From: JADLHS01 sp964539515
GTDB lineage: Bacteria; Verrucomicrobiota; Verrucomicrobiia; Limisphaerales; JADLHS01
NCBI GenBank assembly: GCA_964539515.1
Contig: CAZIJO010000006.1
Location: 13,357 to 77,356, forward strand
DNA: 64,000 nt
Reading direction: 5' to 3'
The translations under genes and the position numbers were made by a program. The first letter of the stretch is position 1. Every line of letters begins with the position of its first letter. Positions 8,183-17,489 of the stretch are shown here, piece after piece. The notes below the pieces were generated by a model. The model was not told where the DNA came from, searched no databases, and saw only the letters and a program-made list of their open reading frames with translations.

Positions 8183-9464
8183 CCGGCACGATGTACTGCG
8201 CGAACTCCGCGTGGTGATGCGGTGGAATCCGCGCTTTGAACTTCGCCAGCTTGCCCGTGTAACGGCGTTCGATCACCTGTCCGACCTTGTGCAAACGCGC
8301 AATCACCGCCGCCTGTTCGTGGGGGATGTGCAATTCCAGAAATTCACGCACCGGCCGCAACTGCGTGCCCAGTTCGGCGAGCAGGGCCGGGATGCCATCG
8401 CCGGTCGCCGCGGAAATGGCGACCGCATTGGGATGGCGCTCGAGGAACCGCCCCAGCGCTTCCCGGCTTCCGTTAAGCTGGTCAATTTTATTAAGCACCA
8501 TGAGCGTCGGCTTCTCGCCGGCGCCGATCTCGGCCAGCACCGCGTTCACCGCCGCGATCTGTTCCTCGGCCTGGGAATGGCTGATGTCCACGACGTGCAA
8601 CAGCAGATCCGCCTGCACGACTTCTTCGAGCGTGGCCTTGAAGGCCTCGACCAGTCCGTGGGGCAGTTTGCGGATGAACCCCACCGTGTCCGTGAGCAAA
8701 ACATTCTGGTTCGTCGGCAGCCGCAGCCGCCGCGTCGTCGGATCGAGCGTGGCGAACAGGATGTCCTTGGCCAGCACGCCCGCGCCCGTAAGCCGGTTGA
8801 GCAACGTGGACTTGCCCGCATTCGTATAGCCAACGATCGACGCCAGCGGCCAAAGGCTGCGCTGCCGGCCGCCACGCTGCACGGCGCGGTGCTGGCGCAC
8901 GGCGTCGAGGTCGCGCGTAATGCGATCAATGCGCTCGGACACCTTTCGCCGGTCGGCTTCCAACTGCGTTTCCCCTTCGCCACCGCGCATGCCGATGCCG
9001 CCCGATTGTCGCGACAAGTGGCCCCAAAACCGCGTGAGCCGCGGCAATAGATGCTGGAGCTGCGCCAGTTCAATCTGCAGCTTGCCCTCCCGCGTCCGGG
9101 CCCGCTGCGAAAAGATGTCGAGGATCAGCGCCGTGCGGTCGAGAATCTTGACTTCGAAAATCTTTTCCAGGTTGCGGGTCTGCGCGGCCGACAGTTCATC
9201 ATCGAAAATCACCGTGTCCACATCGTGCTGCCGGCAGAACCCGGCGAACTCGCTTGCCTTGCCCTTGCCGATATAGGTGGCGGGATTGGGGGTCTCGACC
9301 TTCTGCATGCCCTCCCCGACGACCTCGCCGCCGGCGGTGGTGGCGAGTTCCGCGAGTTCATCGAGCGACTCGCGCAGGTTGGCGGTGGTGCCGGACTTGA
9401 GTTCCAGTCCGACGAGAAAGACCCGTTCGGTCCGGGTATCGCGGGTTTCGATTAAGGCTTTCAA
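8163..9464 (-). CDS. hflX: GTPase HflX
   Basis: A 433-aa ribosome-associated GTPase that splits stalled or heat-damaged ribosomes in characterised bacteria. An N-terminal HflX domain (NPATYIGKGKASE, then TREGKLQIELAQL) and a GGxGExQLE-type linker precede the G domain, which has the P-loop GYTNAGKST, DTVGF and NKID. Length is typical. It lies 6 bp downstream of the DUF433 gene on the same strand and is probably cotranscribed with it. Confidence 0.95.
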   Translation of the reverse strand: MKALIETRDTRTERVFLVGLELKSGTTANLRESLDELAELATTAGGEVVGEGMQKVETPNPATYIGKGKASEFAGFCRQHDVDTVIFDDELSAAQTRNLEKIFEVKILDRTALILDIFSQRARTREGKLQIELAQLQHLLPRLTRFWGHLSRQSGGIGMRGGEGETQLEADRRKVSERIDRITRDLDAVRQHRAVQRGGRQRSLWPLASIVGYTNAGKSTLLNRLTGAGVLAKDILFATLDPTTRRLRLPTNQNVLLTDTVGFIRKLPHGLVEAFKATLEEVVQADLLLHVVDISHSQAEEQIAAVNAVLAEIGAGEKPTLMVLNKIDQLNGSREALGRFLERHPNAVAISAATGDGIPALLAELGTQLRPVREFLELHIPHEQAAVIARLHKVGQVIERRYTGKLAKFKARIPPHHHAEFAQYIVPVTDPKK

Positions 9465-9470
9465 ACTAGA

Positions 9471-9737
9471 TCAGGCATAATTGCCTGCATCAGCCATCTG
9501 ACGGGCGACGAGGTAATCAATCTCCGCAAGATGATCCTCATAGCACGACAGGCCCTCATAGACTTGCGCGCGGGTGACACGAGGCAACTGGCGCGTCACC
9601 GACTCCATCGTCTCGCCGTTCTGCAGTAGTCCTACGATGTCATGGACGCCGATGCGGGAGTTCTCCAAGCGGGCAGTGCCGCCGCAAACCCCGGGGGTTT
9701 TGACGATGTAACAGTACGTTTCAGCTGTCGCAGCCAT
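9471..9737 (-). CDS. DUF433 family antitoxin-like protein
   Basis: An 88-aa protein of the DUF433 (VapB-like antitoxin) family. Features are RLENSRIGVHDIVGLLQNGE followed by a helix-turn-helix-like stretch VTRQLPRVTRAQVYEGLSCYEDH. Such proteins usually sit 5' of a DUF5615 PIN-like toxin gene, but here the next gene downstream is hflX after 6 bp and no toxin reading frame is visible. It is therefore either an orphan antitoxin or a general DNA-binding regulator. Confidence 0.75.
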   Translation of the reverse strand: MAATAETYCYIVKTPGVCGGTARLENSRIGVHDIVGLLQNGETMESVTRQLPRVTRAQVYEGLSCYEDHLAEIDYLVARQMADAGNYA

Positions 9738-9788
9738 ACACGAACTCTACTACAGCCCCGATGGAGCAACAACGCCTTTGTTGGTGGC

Positions 9789-11354
9789 TCACTGCTCGGC
9801 ACATTCTTTCCGATAGCCCGCAATCTCTTCCGGTAGAGCCGGAGTGGGCCAGACGAAATCCTTGCGCACCCAGAGCTGACGCGAGTTGGATTTGTCCGCC
9901 GGCAAGGACAAATCGCCACCGTCGTCTTTGCCATCCGTGCCCACGGAATACAGCACAAAGCTACCGTCGCTGTTTAGCCGGTACTTAATGGGCTTACCGT
10001 CCATGTAGTCGGTCGGCACAGCGGAGAGAAATTCCGGCACCAGCGCGTCGAGCGTGGTGGGAGGTTTGCCCTGACGTAGTGAATATCGCTTGAGCGCGAT
10101 GGCGCTGAGCACCCAGGAACGCTCCGTCTCCAGGCGCATGGACTTGGCAACCGCACTCGCAATCGTGACATTTGCGCAATCGGGATGACGCAATCGATCA
10201 AAGAAATCACCATCAGCACATTCCAGAAGCAGAGCTGTAATGGCTTCCTCAGTTGGAACGAGCGACTTGTCTTTGGCAGCGCTTCGGGCGATGTCAATCA
10301 GGCTCTGCATGGTTGTCAGATTATGCCGTTGGGCTTGATGCGACCAGGCGAAGCGCCAGATTCTACAGTAAACCTGCTTCTTTAAGAAGCGTCCAATCTG
10401 CTCGTTGAATGAGAACTCAGGCACATTCCATTCACTTGTGGTTATGTTGAAGCCTTCGGCATACATCTCCTTCCATCCGAACAACGAGTCATAAGCGTAG
10501 TCGTTGGAACCTCGCATCGCGTCATAGGACACGTCACAAAAGACACGTTCACCCTCAAGGGTGCGAGCCATCTCGGTGACGAATATCTGACTCTCCCACG
10601 CCGACTGCATTGCCGCCAAATCTTCATCGGTCCAACCGTCAGCGTGGAGCGCCTCCCAGGTATCCAATTTGGCGATGCCGCTTATGGCAATGCGCACCAA
10701 CTCGCTGATGACGATCCGGTCCTCAGCAAGGAGGCGCGGAAGGCGGATTTGGACCAGCAGATAATCAAGGGCGTCATGGTTTCTGCCTTCGTGCAAAGCC
10801 AACTGGGCTCCTGCGCTCAACCAGTGGGTGAGTGACTTCGCAGAAGACAAATGAAGAAACTTCATTTTCGCGCCTTCAGACAAATCCAATCGGTTATTGA
10901 GAACCGGTTTTGCCATTGACGTGCGAATCTCCTCCAGGATTGTCGCGTTGGCTTTCAGGTCGGCGGCGATCTGATCCCAGCGATTGGTTACCTTTTCGCT
11001 GACCCATTCTTCGTTACGATACGTCCCGGTTTCCACCCATTCGCTTTCGCGAAAACAAACAACCGCTCGACCCGACGGAACCAGCTTCATGCGCGGCGGG
11101 TAACTATGGGGCAGCACCGTTCCGCGTTTGAGGCGTTCAATGGCCGCGATGGCGGTCGGAGCGCCGTTGTCCGCTTCGGCGAATGTCATGACAAAATCCT
11201 GTGGCGATAACTTCTCCCCTTTTGCCAGCAGTTCCTTTTTGTAGCTGGCCAGGGCGATTTGTCCGCGAAAACGCTCGAACAAGAGGAAGACCACGGGCAG
11301 CACGATGAGTGCGAGCAGAATCTTGCCAAGAAGCTTGAGCCGGCGTTTGAGCAT
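9789..11354 (-). CDS. Membrane-anchored hypothetical protein with pseudopilin-like C-terminus
   Basis: A 521-aa protein with a basic N-terminus and one transmembrane helix at about residues 9-27 (LLGKILLALIVLPVVFLLF). The rest is predicted extracytoplasmic and largely helical. The last 70 residues (YRLNSDGSFVLYSVGTDGKDDGG) resemble the C-terminal strand region of GspG-like pseudopilins, a feature of many hypothetical proteins in Planctomycetes and Verrucomicrobia. No catalytic motif is recognised. It diverges from the tricorn gene across about 250 bp. Confidence 0.6.
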   Translation of the reverse strand: MLKRRLKLLGKILLALIVLPVVFLLFERFRGQIALASYKKELLAKGEKLSPQDFVMTFAEADNGAPTAIAAIERLKRGTVLPHSYPPRMKLVPSGRAVVCFRESEWVETGTYRNEEWVSEKVTNRWDQIAADLKANATILEEIRTSMAKPVLNNRLDLSEGAKMKFLHLSSAKSLTHWLSAGAQLALHEGRNHDALDYLLVQIRLPRLLAEDRIVISELVRIAISGIAKLDTWEALHADGWTDEDLAAMQSAWESQIFVTEMARTLEGERVFCDVSYDAMRGSNDYAYDSLFGWKEMYAEGFNITTSEWNVPEFSFNEQIGRFLKKQVYCRIWRFAWSHQAQRHNLTTMQSLIDIARSAAKDKSLVPTEEAITALLLECADGDFFDRLRHPDCANVTIASAVAKSMRLETERSWVLSAIALKRYSLRQGKPPTTLDALVPEFLSAVPTDYMDGKPIKYRLNSDGSFVLYSVGTDGKDDGGDLSLPADKSNSRQLWVRKDFVWPTPALPEEIAGYRKECAEQ

Positions 11355-11603
11355 GGTCAGAGCTTAATACCCCATAGTGATGCTACAATTACAATTCTTG
11401 GCTCGAATTCCAGATACACCGGTGCGCTTTCAAAACCAGCCTCCTTCGGCTTTTGCGGTGTTCCCGCCTATGAAGGCGTGGTTCGGCCCCATCGTTCCGG
11501 TTATCCACAAAAGAGGACAGAACGCTCTGGCATTGCCGGGGTGAGTTCGGCAAGGTATCCCAAATTCGTGGCGGCGCTTGGATGCCGCCGCCCAAAGGGT
11601 AAC

Positions 11604-14600
11604 ATGCGAAATTCAAACTTGCTCCTGGCTCTGGGACTCGGTTTATCAATCTCAACTTCCGCCGTTGCGGCGGAAAAACCCGCCCGCATTGATGCCCGCA
11701 TGATGCGGCAGCCGGACGTCTCGGCGACCCACATCGCGTTCGTCTATGCCGGCGACATCTGGGTGGCGCCCAAGTCCGGTGGTGAAGCGGTGCGGCTGAG
11801 TTCGCCGCGCGGCGAGGAATCGTTCCCGAAATTTTCCCCTGACGGCGCGACGCTGGCCTTCAGCGGGAATTACGACGGCAACACGGACATTTATACCGTC
11901 CCGGTAGCGGGCGGTTTGCCGCAGCGCATTACCCACCACGGCGCGCCGGACCGCGTCATCGATTGGTATCCGGACGGAAAGACGATCCTCTACGCCACGA
12001 CGATGACGAGCTTCAAGGACCGGTTCAACCAGCTCTACCAGGTGGCGGCCGAAGGCGGGTTGCCGGAGAAACTACCCATGCCCTACGGCGAGTTTGGCGC
12101 GATTTCTCCAAACGGAAGATCCATTGTCTTCAACACCATCAGCGTGGACTTCCGCACTTGGAAACGCTACCGCGGCGGCATGAACCCGGACTTGTGGCTG
12201 TTTGACCTGGCGACGCTCAAGGCGCGGAATCTCACGAAATCCACCGCCGCCGAATCGATCCCCATGTGGCACGGCAACAAAATTTACTTCCTGTCCGACC
12301 GCGACGAGAACAAGCGCTTCAACCTCTGGTCGCTCGATCTCGGCAATGACCGCCTGAAGCAGGTGACTTTCTTCAAGGATTACGACGTCCATTTCCCCAG
12401 CATCGGGCCGGGCGAGATCGTATTCGAAAATGCCGGGCGGCTGCATCTCCTCGATCTAAAAACCGAGAAGTCTCGCGCGGTGGACATCGCCGTCACCACC
12501 GACCGCTCGACGCTCAAACCGCGGTCGGAAAATGTCTCGAGCCTGATCCAGGGAGCGGCCGTTTCACCTTCTGGCAAGCGGGTCTTGTTCTACGCGCGCG
12601 GCGATATCTTCTCCGCACCCGCCGAACACGGCGTGGTCCGCAACCTTACCCACAGCTCCGGCGTGGCGGAGCGCTATCCGGCGTGGTCCCCGGACGGGAA
12701 GTTGATTGCCTATTGGAGCGATCGCTCGGGCGAATACGAACTGACCGTGCGCGACGCCGAACGCAATCCGGAAAGCGAAAGCGAAGAACGGACGTTGACG
12801 GCGCTCGGTCCCGGTTTTCGCTATCCCCCGCAATGGTCGCCTGATTCCCAGAAGATTCTGTGGATTGATCAGGCGATGAAGATGTGGGTTTACGATTTCG
12901 CGACGAAGACGAACCGGTTTATTGAGCAGCAAAAATGGATGTATCACGGCGAACTGCAAGGCTTCCGGGTGAGCTGGTCGGCGGACAGCCGTTGGCTGGC
13001 GTACGCCACCGATCTCGACAACCGCAACAGCGCCATCGTGATTTACGATTACACGAACGGCCGACGCCACCAGGTAACCAGCGGCTTCTACAACGACGAA
13101 CAACCCGTGTTTGATCCGGACGGAAAATATCTCTACCTGCGCACGGGCCGCAGTTTCGGCCCGGTGTATAGCGATCTGGACAACTCGTGGATTTACGCCA
13201 ACACCATGCAGCTCGCCGCCATCCCGCTGCGCAAGGACGTCGCCTCACCCCTCGCGCCGCGCAACGATGAGGAGGGGGACAAGAAAAAGGACGAAGCGAA
13301 GAAAACCGATGACAAGAAGGCCGACGAAAAGAAACCGGCCGACTCGAAGAACGGCGAGAATAAGTCGGAGAAGCCGGAAACCAAAGATGAGGCCAAGCCC
13401 GACGCCAAGGATGCTGACAAAAAGGACGACCAGAAAGGCGACAAGGATAAGAAGCCGAAGCCGGTGGAGATTGATCTCGACGGGTTCGAGGAACGGCTCG
13501 TGATTCTGCCGCCGAAACCCGGGCGGTACGCCGATTTGTGCGCCGTGCCCGGCAAGTTGCTTTACCGGTGGTTGCCCCGCACCGGTTCGGATGCGACGAC
13601 CAGCCCGCTGGAGTTTTACGATTTCGAAAAGCGCGAGACCAAGCGCGTCGCGGATGATGTGGACGACCTCGAGTTGTCCGCCAATCGCGAGAAGCTGCTC
13701 GTTCGCAAGGAGCGCAACTTCTACCTCGTCGAGCCGAAGGAGGCCCAGAAGCTGGACAAGCGGATCGAATCCGGAAGCCTGGAGGAGACGGTCGATCCGG
13801 TTGCCGAGTGGAAGCAGATTTTCACCGATGCGTGGCGGCTGGAGCGGGATCTCTTCTACGATCCCAAGTTGCACGGCGTGGATTGGAACTTGATGCGCGA
13901 GCGTTACGGCAAGTTGCTCGAAGACGCAGTGACGCGTTGGGACGTGAATTTCGTCATCGGGGAACTCATTTCCGAATTGAATGCGTCGCATACGTATCGC
14001 GGCGGCGGGGACGTCGAGAAGACCGCTGAACGGGGCGTGGGATATCTCGGCTGCGACTTCATGCTGACCAATGGCGCGTACCGCATCACCAAAATCATTC
14101 AGGCCGCACCGTGGGATAGCGAAGTGCGGTCGCCCTTGGCGCAGCCGGGACTGACAAATGTGAGCGTGGGCGACTATCTGCTGGCCATCAACGGGGAACC
14201 AATGGATCCGAAGCGCGATCCGTGGGCCGCGCTGCAAGGCCTGGCCGATAAACCGGTGTTCCTGACCGTGAACGACCAGCCCACGCGCAAGGGGGCGCGG
14301 GAAGTCCTGGTCCAAACCCTCGCCAGCGAGGCGCGGCTGCGGAATCTCGCATGGATCCATGAGAACCGATTACGCGTCGAGCAGGCGAGTGACGGGAAGA
14401 TCGGTTACGTCTATGTGCCCGATACCGGTCAGAACGGTCAGAACGAACTCGTCCGGCAGTTCCGCGGACAGTTCACCAAGGCCGGACTGATAATCGATGA
14501 ACGCTTCAACAGCGGCGGCCAGATTCCCGATCGCTTTGTCGAACTGCTGGACCGCCCGCTGCGGAATTTCTGGGGCGTGCGGGACGGCATGGATTGGCCC

Positions 14601-14999
14601 TGGCCGCCGGTCGGGCATTTCGGGCCGCAAGCGATGCTCATCAATGGCTGGAGCGGCTCCGGGGGCGACTGTTTCCCATATTACTTCCAGCAATCGAAAC
14701 TTGGCCCGCTCATCGGTCAACGCACCTGGGGTGGCTTGATCGGCATCACCGGCTCGCCGCCGCTAGTGGACGGCGGCAATGTGACCATACCGACCTTCGG
14801 CATCTACAGCAAAACCGGCGAGTGGATCATCGAAAGCTACGGTGTGGACCCCGACATTGAAGTCGTGGACGACCCGGGCGAAATGGCGCGCGGCGGAGAT
14901 CCGCAACTGGAGCGGGCCGTTTTCGAGATGCTGAAGGCCATCCGCCAAAATCCGCCCCCAACGGTGAAGAAGCCGAAGTATCCGGACCGGTCGAAATAA
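11604..14999 (+). CDS. Tricorn-type S41 protease, secreted
   Basis: A 1131-aa protein whose start at 11604 gives a clear signal peptide (LLLALGLGLSISTSAVAAEK). Order: two WD40/TolB-like propellers (repeats such as FSPDGATLAFSG), a highly charged Lys/Asp/Glu linker at about residues 550-625, a helical core domain with NASHTYRGG carrying the expected catalytic His, a PDZ domain (about 835-900), and the S41 domain. The nucleophile is the Ser in GWSGSGGD and a Glu follows in WIIESYGVDPDIEV. It should degrade peptides in the periplasm or outside. Length matches tricorn homologs; the charged linker is longer than usual. Confidence 0.9.
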   Translation: MRNSNLLLALGLGLSISTSAVAAEKPARIDARMMRQPDVSATHIAFVYAGDIWVAPKSGGEAVRLSSPRGEESFPKFSPDGATLAFSGNYDGNTDIYTVPVAGGLPQRITHHGAPDRVIDWYPDGKTILYATTMTSFKDRFNQLYQVAAEGGLPEKLPMPYGEFGAISPNGRSIVFNTISVDFRTWKRYRGGMNPDLWLFDLATLKARNLTKSTAAESIPMWHGNKIYFLSDRDENKRFNLWSLDLGNDRLKQVTFFKDYDVHFPSIGPGEIVFENAGRLHLLDLKTEKSRAVDIAVTTDRSTLKPRSENVSSLIQGAAVSPSGKRVLFYARGDIFSAPAEHGVVRNLTHSSGVAERYPAWSPDGKLIAYWSDRSGEYELTVRDAERNPESESEERTLTALGPGFRYPPQWSPDSQKILWIDQAMKMWVYDFATKTNRFIEQQKWMYHGELQGFRVSWSADSRWLAYATDLDNRNSAIVIYDYTNGRRHQVTSGFYNDEQPVFDPDGKYLYLRTGRSFGPVYSDLDNSWIYANTMQLAAIPLRKDVASPLAPRNDEEGDKKKDEAKKTDDKKADEKKPADSKNGENKSEKPETKDEAKPDAKDADKKDDQKGDKDKKPKPVEIDLDGFEERLVILPPKPGRYADLCAVPGKLLYRWLPRTGSDATTSPLEFYDFEKRETKRVADDVDDLELSANREKLLVRKERNFYLVEPKEAQKLDKRIESGSLEETVDPVAEWKQIFTDAWRLERDLFYDPKLHGVDWNLMRERYGKLLEDAVTRWDVNFVIGELISELNASHTYRGGGDVEKTAERGVGYLGCDFMLTNGAYRITKIIQAAPWDSEVRSPLAQPGLTNVSVGDYLLAINGEPMDPKRDPWAALQGLADKPVFLTVNDQPTRKGAREVLVQTLASEARLRNLAWIHENRLRVEQASDGKIGYVYVPDTGQNGQNELVRQFRGQFTKAGLIIDERFNSGGQIPDRFVELLDRPLRNFWGVRDGMDWPWPPVGHFGPQAMLINGWSGSGGDCFPYYFQQSKLGPLIGQRTWGGLIGITGSPPLVDGGNVTIPTFGIYSKTGEWIIESYGVDPDIEVVDDPGEMARGGDPQLERAVFEMLKAIRQNPPPTVKKPKYPDRSK

Positions 15000-15088
15000 T
15001 CCCGAGCCCCGGGCGCTGGGCGTCATCACCCGCCGCCCGGCATTCCATTTTCGGTGATTGCACGAATCGACCCGCTGCGGCTGGTCTT

Positions 15089-16063
15089 TCAGACCTGGCC
15101 GCCCGCCGACAATTGCTGGCAGACTTCCATCACCGCAAGTCCGGGCTGGAGCTCAATCCACTTGGGGTTGGCGTGCTTGCGGAACCACGTCAACTGCCGC
15201 TTGGCGTACTGACGCGTTTTGATTTTCACCAGTTCGATGGTGTCGGCCAGCAAACGTTCGCCGCGCAAATGTTCGACCACTTGCCGGTAACCAATGGCTT
15301 GCATCGCGGTTTGGTTTTGCGCGAGGCCATGGTCGAGGAGCTGCCGGGTTTCCGTGACCAGACCGCGCGCGAACATTTCGTCCACGCGAAGATTAATCCG
15401 GGCATGGAGTTCAGGAGATGGGCGGGTAAAGCAGATTATTTGGTGGGGCGAGCGTCCTCGCGAGCCGTCTGGCCGAGGAGTTGGCTCGTCGGTAGCCTCG
15501 CGCCACCGGGCCCGTTGGGTGGAGAATGGTTTGCCCGTGAGCCGGAGGACCTCCACGGCCCGAACGACCCGGCGCGGATTGTGGCGGTCAATGGTCGCAA
15601 ACGTGGCCGGGTCGCCCGCTTCCAACTCCTGGAGCAAATCGGCGAGCGGCGTGGCTTCCAACTCGGCGCGCAGTTTTTCATCGGACGGGGGCGCTTCGCC
15701 AAGACCGTCGAGGAAGGCCTTGAAGTAGAGCCCCGTGCCGCCGCAAAAGATCGGTACGCGGCCGCGCCCCTGAATCTCCGCCACGGCCCGCCTTGCCAAC
15801 ATGACAAACCGGGCCGCATCAAACGGCTCGTTGAGTTCCGCCACGTCGATCAAATGATGCCGCACGCGCGCCCGTTCAGCCGCCGTCGGCTTCGCCGTAC
15901 CAAGGTCGAGACCGCGATAGACCTGCATCGAATCAACGGAGATGATTTCGCCGCCCAGCAGATCGGCGAGCGCAAGCGCCACGGCCGATTTGCCCACGGC
16001 GGTCGGACCGGCGAGAAAAATGGGTTGTTTGCTTGAGAGTGTAGTCACGGAATGAATGTGCAA
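15089..16063 (-). CDS. miaA: tRNA dimethylallyltransferase
   Basis: A 324-aa enzyme that transfers dimethylallyl from DMAPP to A37 of tRNAs reading UNN codons. The P-loop is GPTAVGKSAVA, followed by DSMQVYRGLDLGTAKP, HHLIDV and GGTGLYFKAFLDG, all diagnostic. Between QRARW and IICFT there is an extra polar stretch containing DGSRGRSPHQ that coincides with a short palindromic DNA element (15443-15471) and looks like an in-frame repeat insertion. The active-site blocks are intact, so it should be functional. Confidence 0.95.
   Translation of the reverse strand: MHIHSVTTLSSKQPIFLAGPTAVGKSAVALALADLLGGEIISVDSMQVYRGLDLGTAKPTAAERARVRHHLIDVAELNEPFDAARFVMLARRAVAEIQGRGRVPIFCGGTGLYFKAFLDGLGEAPPSDEKLRAELEATPLADLLQELEAGDPATFATIDRHNPRRVVRAVEVLRLTGKPFSTQRARWREATDEPTPRPDGSRGRSPHQIICFTRPSPELHARINLRVDEMFARGLVTETRQLLDHGLAQNQTAMQAIGYRQVVEHLRGERLLADTIELVKIKTRQYAKRQLTWFRKHANPKWIELQPGLAVMEVCQQLSAGGQV
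15443..15471 (-). repeat. Short palindromic repeat element inside miaA
   Basis: On the minus strand this reads CGGCTCGCGAGGACGCTCGCC with a CTCGCGAG palindrome at its heart. It resembles a short dispersed element I recall from intergenic DNA of Verrucomicrobiota (not verified here). It is read in frame and adds about ten residues to MiaA. Confidence 0.4.
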
Positions 16064-16150
16064 CGTCCGCCCTCAGAATCCCGGATCAGGACATGCGCAA
16101 CCCTTCGAGCGCCGACGGACCGAAGAACATCACGGCGCGTGGTCATCCAA

Positions 16151-17464
16151 TCACCGCTCCAAAACAATCGTCTGTGCGCTGGCCTCGCACACCCTGCCTG
16201 CCATCGGTGCATGCAAAACGGCGCCGAGTGCATTCGCCGCCGGCTCGCCGATCACCTGACCGGCGCTCACCCGGTCGCCCACTTTGACTTTCGGCACGCA
16301 CGCCGTGCCTGCACTTTGCTTGAGCGGCAAAACCAACCGGCCCGGGGCAATTGATTCCGCGCTTAACGGCGCGGGTGAATCGTAATCCTCCACGTGCAGT
16401 TTCCGGGTGAGTGATTTGATCGGAACGCGGCGGCCATCGTGCATCGGGTGCGGTTGAGGATTCATCGGCCCGGTCCATTTGATTTGCCTGGCGCGCATCA
16501 CGGCCTTCGCGTCGTCGCAAGCTTCCTTGGGATAAAGTTCCTCCGGACACGCATACAACGTGCAAAGCCCGCACGAACAACACATCGCCGCCCATTGATT
16601 GAAATAGTCCGCGCCCGTGGCGGTGAACGCGAGACTGCGCATGACCTGGTGCGGCTCGACGGCGTAACCCAGCAAAAAGCGGGGGCAATATTCCGTGCAG
16701 TAACGGCACTGGTCGCACGCAGACTTGCCAATCTGGGCCTGCACTTTGGCCGGCTTGAGCTTGCGCTCGATGGTGTGATGCGTGCGCGGCAGGATCACCA
16801 CGCCCGTGGCCGTCTTGGTGATCGGGGTGTCCAGATCGTCGGTCGTCTGGCCCATCATGAGGCCGCCCAGGCACAGCACGGGATCGTCTGTCGTCAATCC
16901 GCCCGCCGCCGCAAGGCAATCGCGGTACGTGGTGCCCAGCGGCACCCGCAACGTCACCGGCGATTTCACCGCGCCGGCAATCGTGAGCATCTTGTGCGTC
17001 ACCGGCGTCCCATTCGCCGCGGCGGCGATGTTTACGAATGTCTCGACGTTGTTCACCACCACGCCGACGTTGATGGGTATTCCTCCCGGCGGAATCAGCC
17101 GGCCGGTCACGTTGAACACCAGATCATACTCGTCCCCCGCCGGATAATAATCGCCAAGCAATTGGACGCGCACCTCCGTGCCGCGGCACGCGGCAGTGAC
17201 GGCCTCGACTGCGTGCTTTTTTTTGCCCTTAATGCCGATGACCCCATCCTTTGCGCCCACCGCGGCCATCGCGAGTTGCATGCCGCGCACCACTTCGGCG
17301 GCGTGCGCTTCCATGATGACCGCGTCCTTGTGCAACAGCGGTTCGCACTCGGCGCCGTTGGCGATGAGCGTGTCCGCCTTCGCGGCCAGCTTGACGTGCG
17401 TCGGGAAGCCGCCGCCCCCGGCTCCGACGACGCCGGCCTGTCGGACTTGCTCGGCCAGATTCAT
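16151..17464 (-). CDS. PduS/RnfC-like flavo-iron-sulfur electron-transfer protein
   Basis: A 437-aa protein. Order: an N-terminal NADH/FMN domain of the complex I 51-kDa type (GVVGAGGGGFPTHVK, NGAECEPLLHKD), an SLBB domain (about 180-230), two 4Fe-4S motifs (CDQCRYCTEYCP and CCSCGLCTLYACP), and a C-terminal barrel-sandwich domain (VPKVKVGDRVSAGQVIGEP). This order is that of PduS-type proteins, whereas RnfC carries the sandwich domain first. PduS reduces cobalamin in propanediol microcompartments; here the gene ends a lactate-oxidation operon (lutABC) with 25 bp to lutC. It more likely passes electrons between the Lut complex and NAD or another carrier, which is inference. Confidence 0.82.
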   Translation of the reverse strand: MNLAEQVRQAGVVGAGGGGFPTHVKLAAKADTLIANGAECEPLLHKDAVIMEAHAAEVVRGMQLAMAAVGAKDGVIGIKGKKKHAVEAVTAACRGTEVRVQLLGDYYPAGDEYDLVFNVTGRLIPPGGIPINVGVVVNNVETFVNIAAAANGTPVTHKMLTIAGAVKSPVTLRVPLGTTYRDCLAAAGGLTTDDPVLCLGGLMMGQTTDDLDTPITKTATGVVILPRTHHTIERKLKPAKVQAQIGKSACDQCRYCTEYCPRFLLGYAVEPHQVMRSLAFTATGADYFNQWAAMCCSCGLCTLYACPEELYPKEACDDAKAVMRARQIKWTGPMNPQPHPMHDGRRVPIKSLTRKLHVEDYDSPAPLSAESIAPGRLVLPLKQSAGTACVPKVKVGDRVSAGQVIGEPAANALGAVLHAPMAGRVCEASAQTIVLER

Positions 17465-17489
17465 GTTTCGATTCTAGGATCGCGCCGGG

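Noticed and set aside
8154..9050. 298-aa frame on the plus strand across hflX
   Set aside because: Antisense to a perfectly conserved GTPase; composition is the usual Arg/Gln/His-rich shadow.
13245..14360. 371-aa frame antisense to the tricorn gene
   Set aside because: Shadow of the conserved protease frame; the hydrophobic run is antisense of the Lys/Asp linker.
15001..15088. CCGGGCG...CGCCCGG inverted repeat as terminator between the tricorn and miaA genes
   Set aside because: The loop is about 18 nt and no T-tract follows, so I do not call it.
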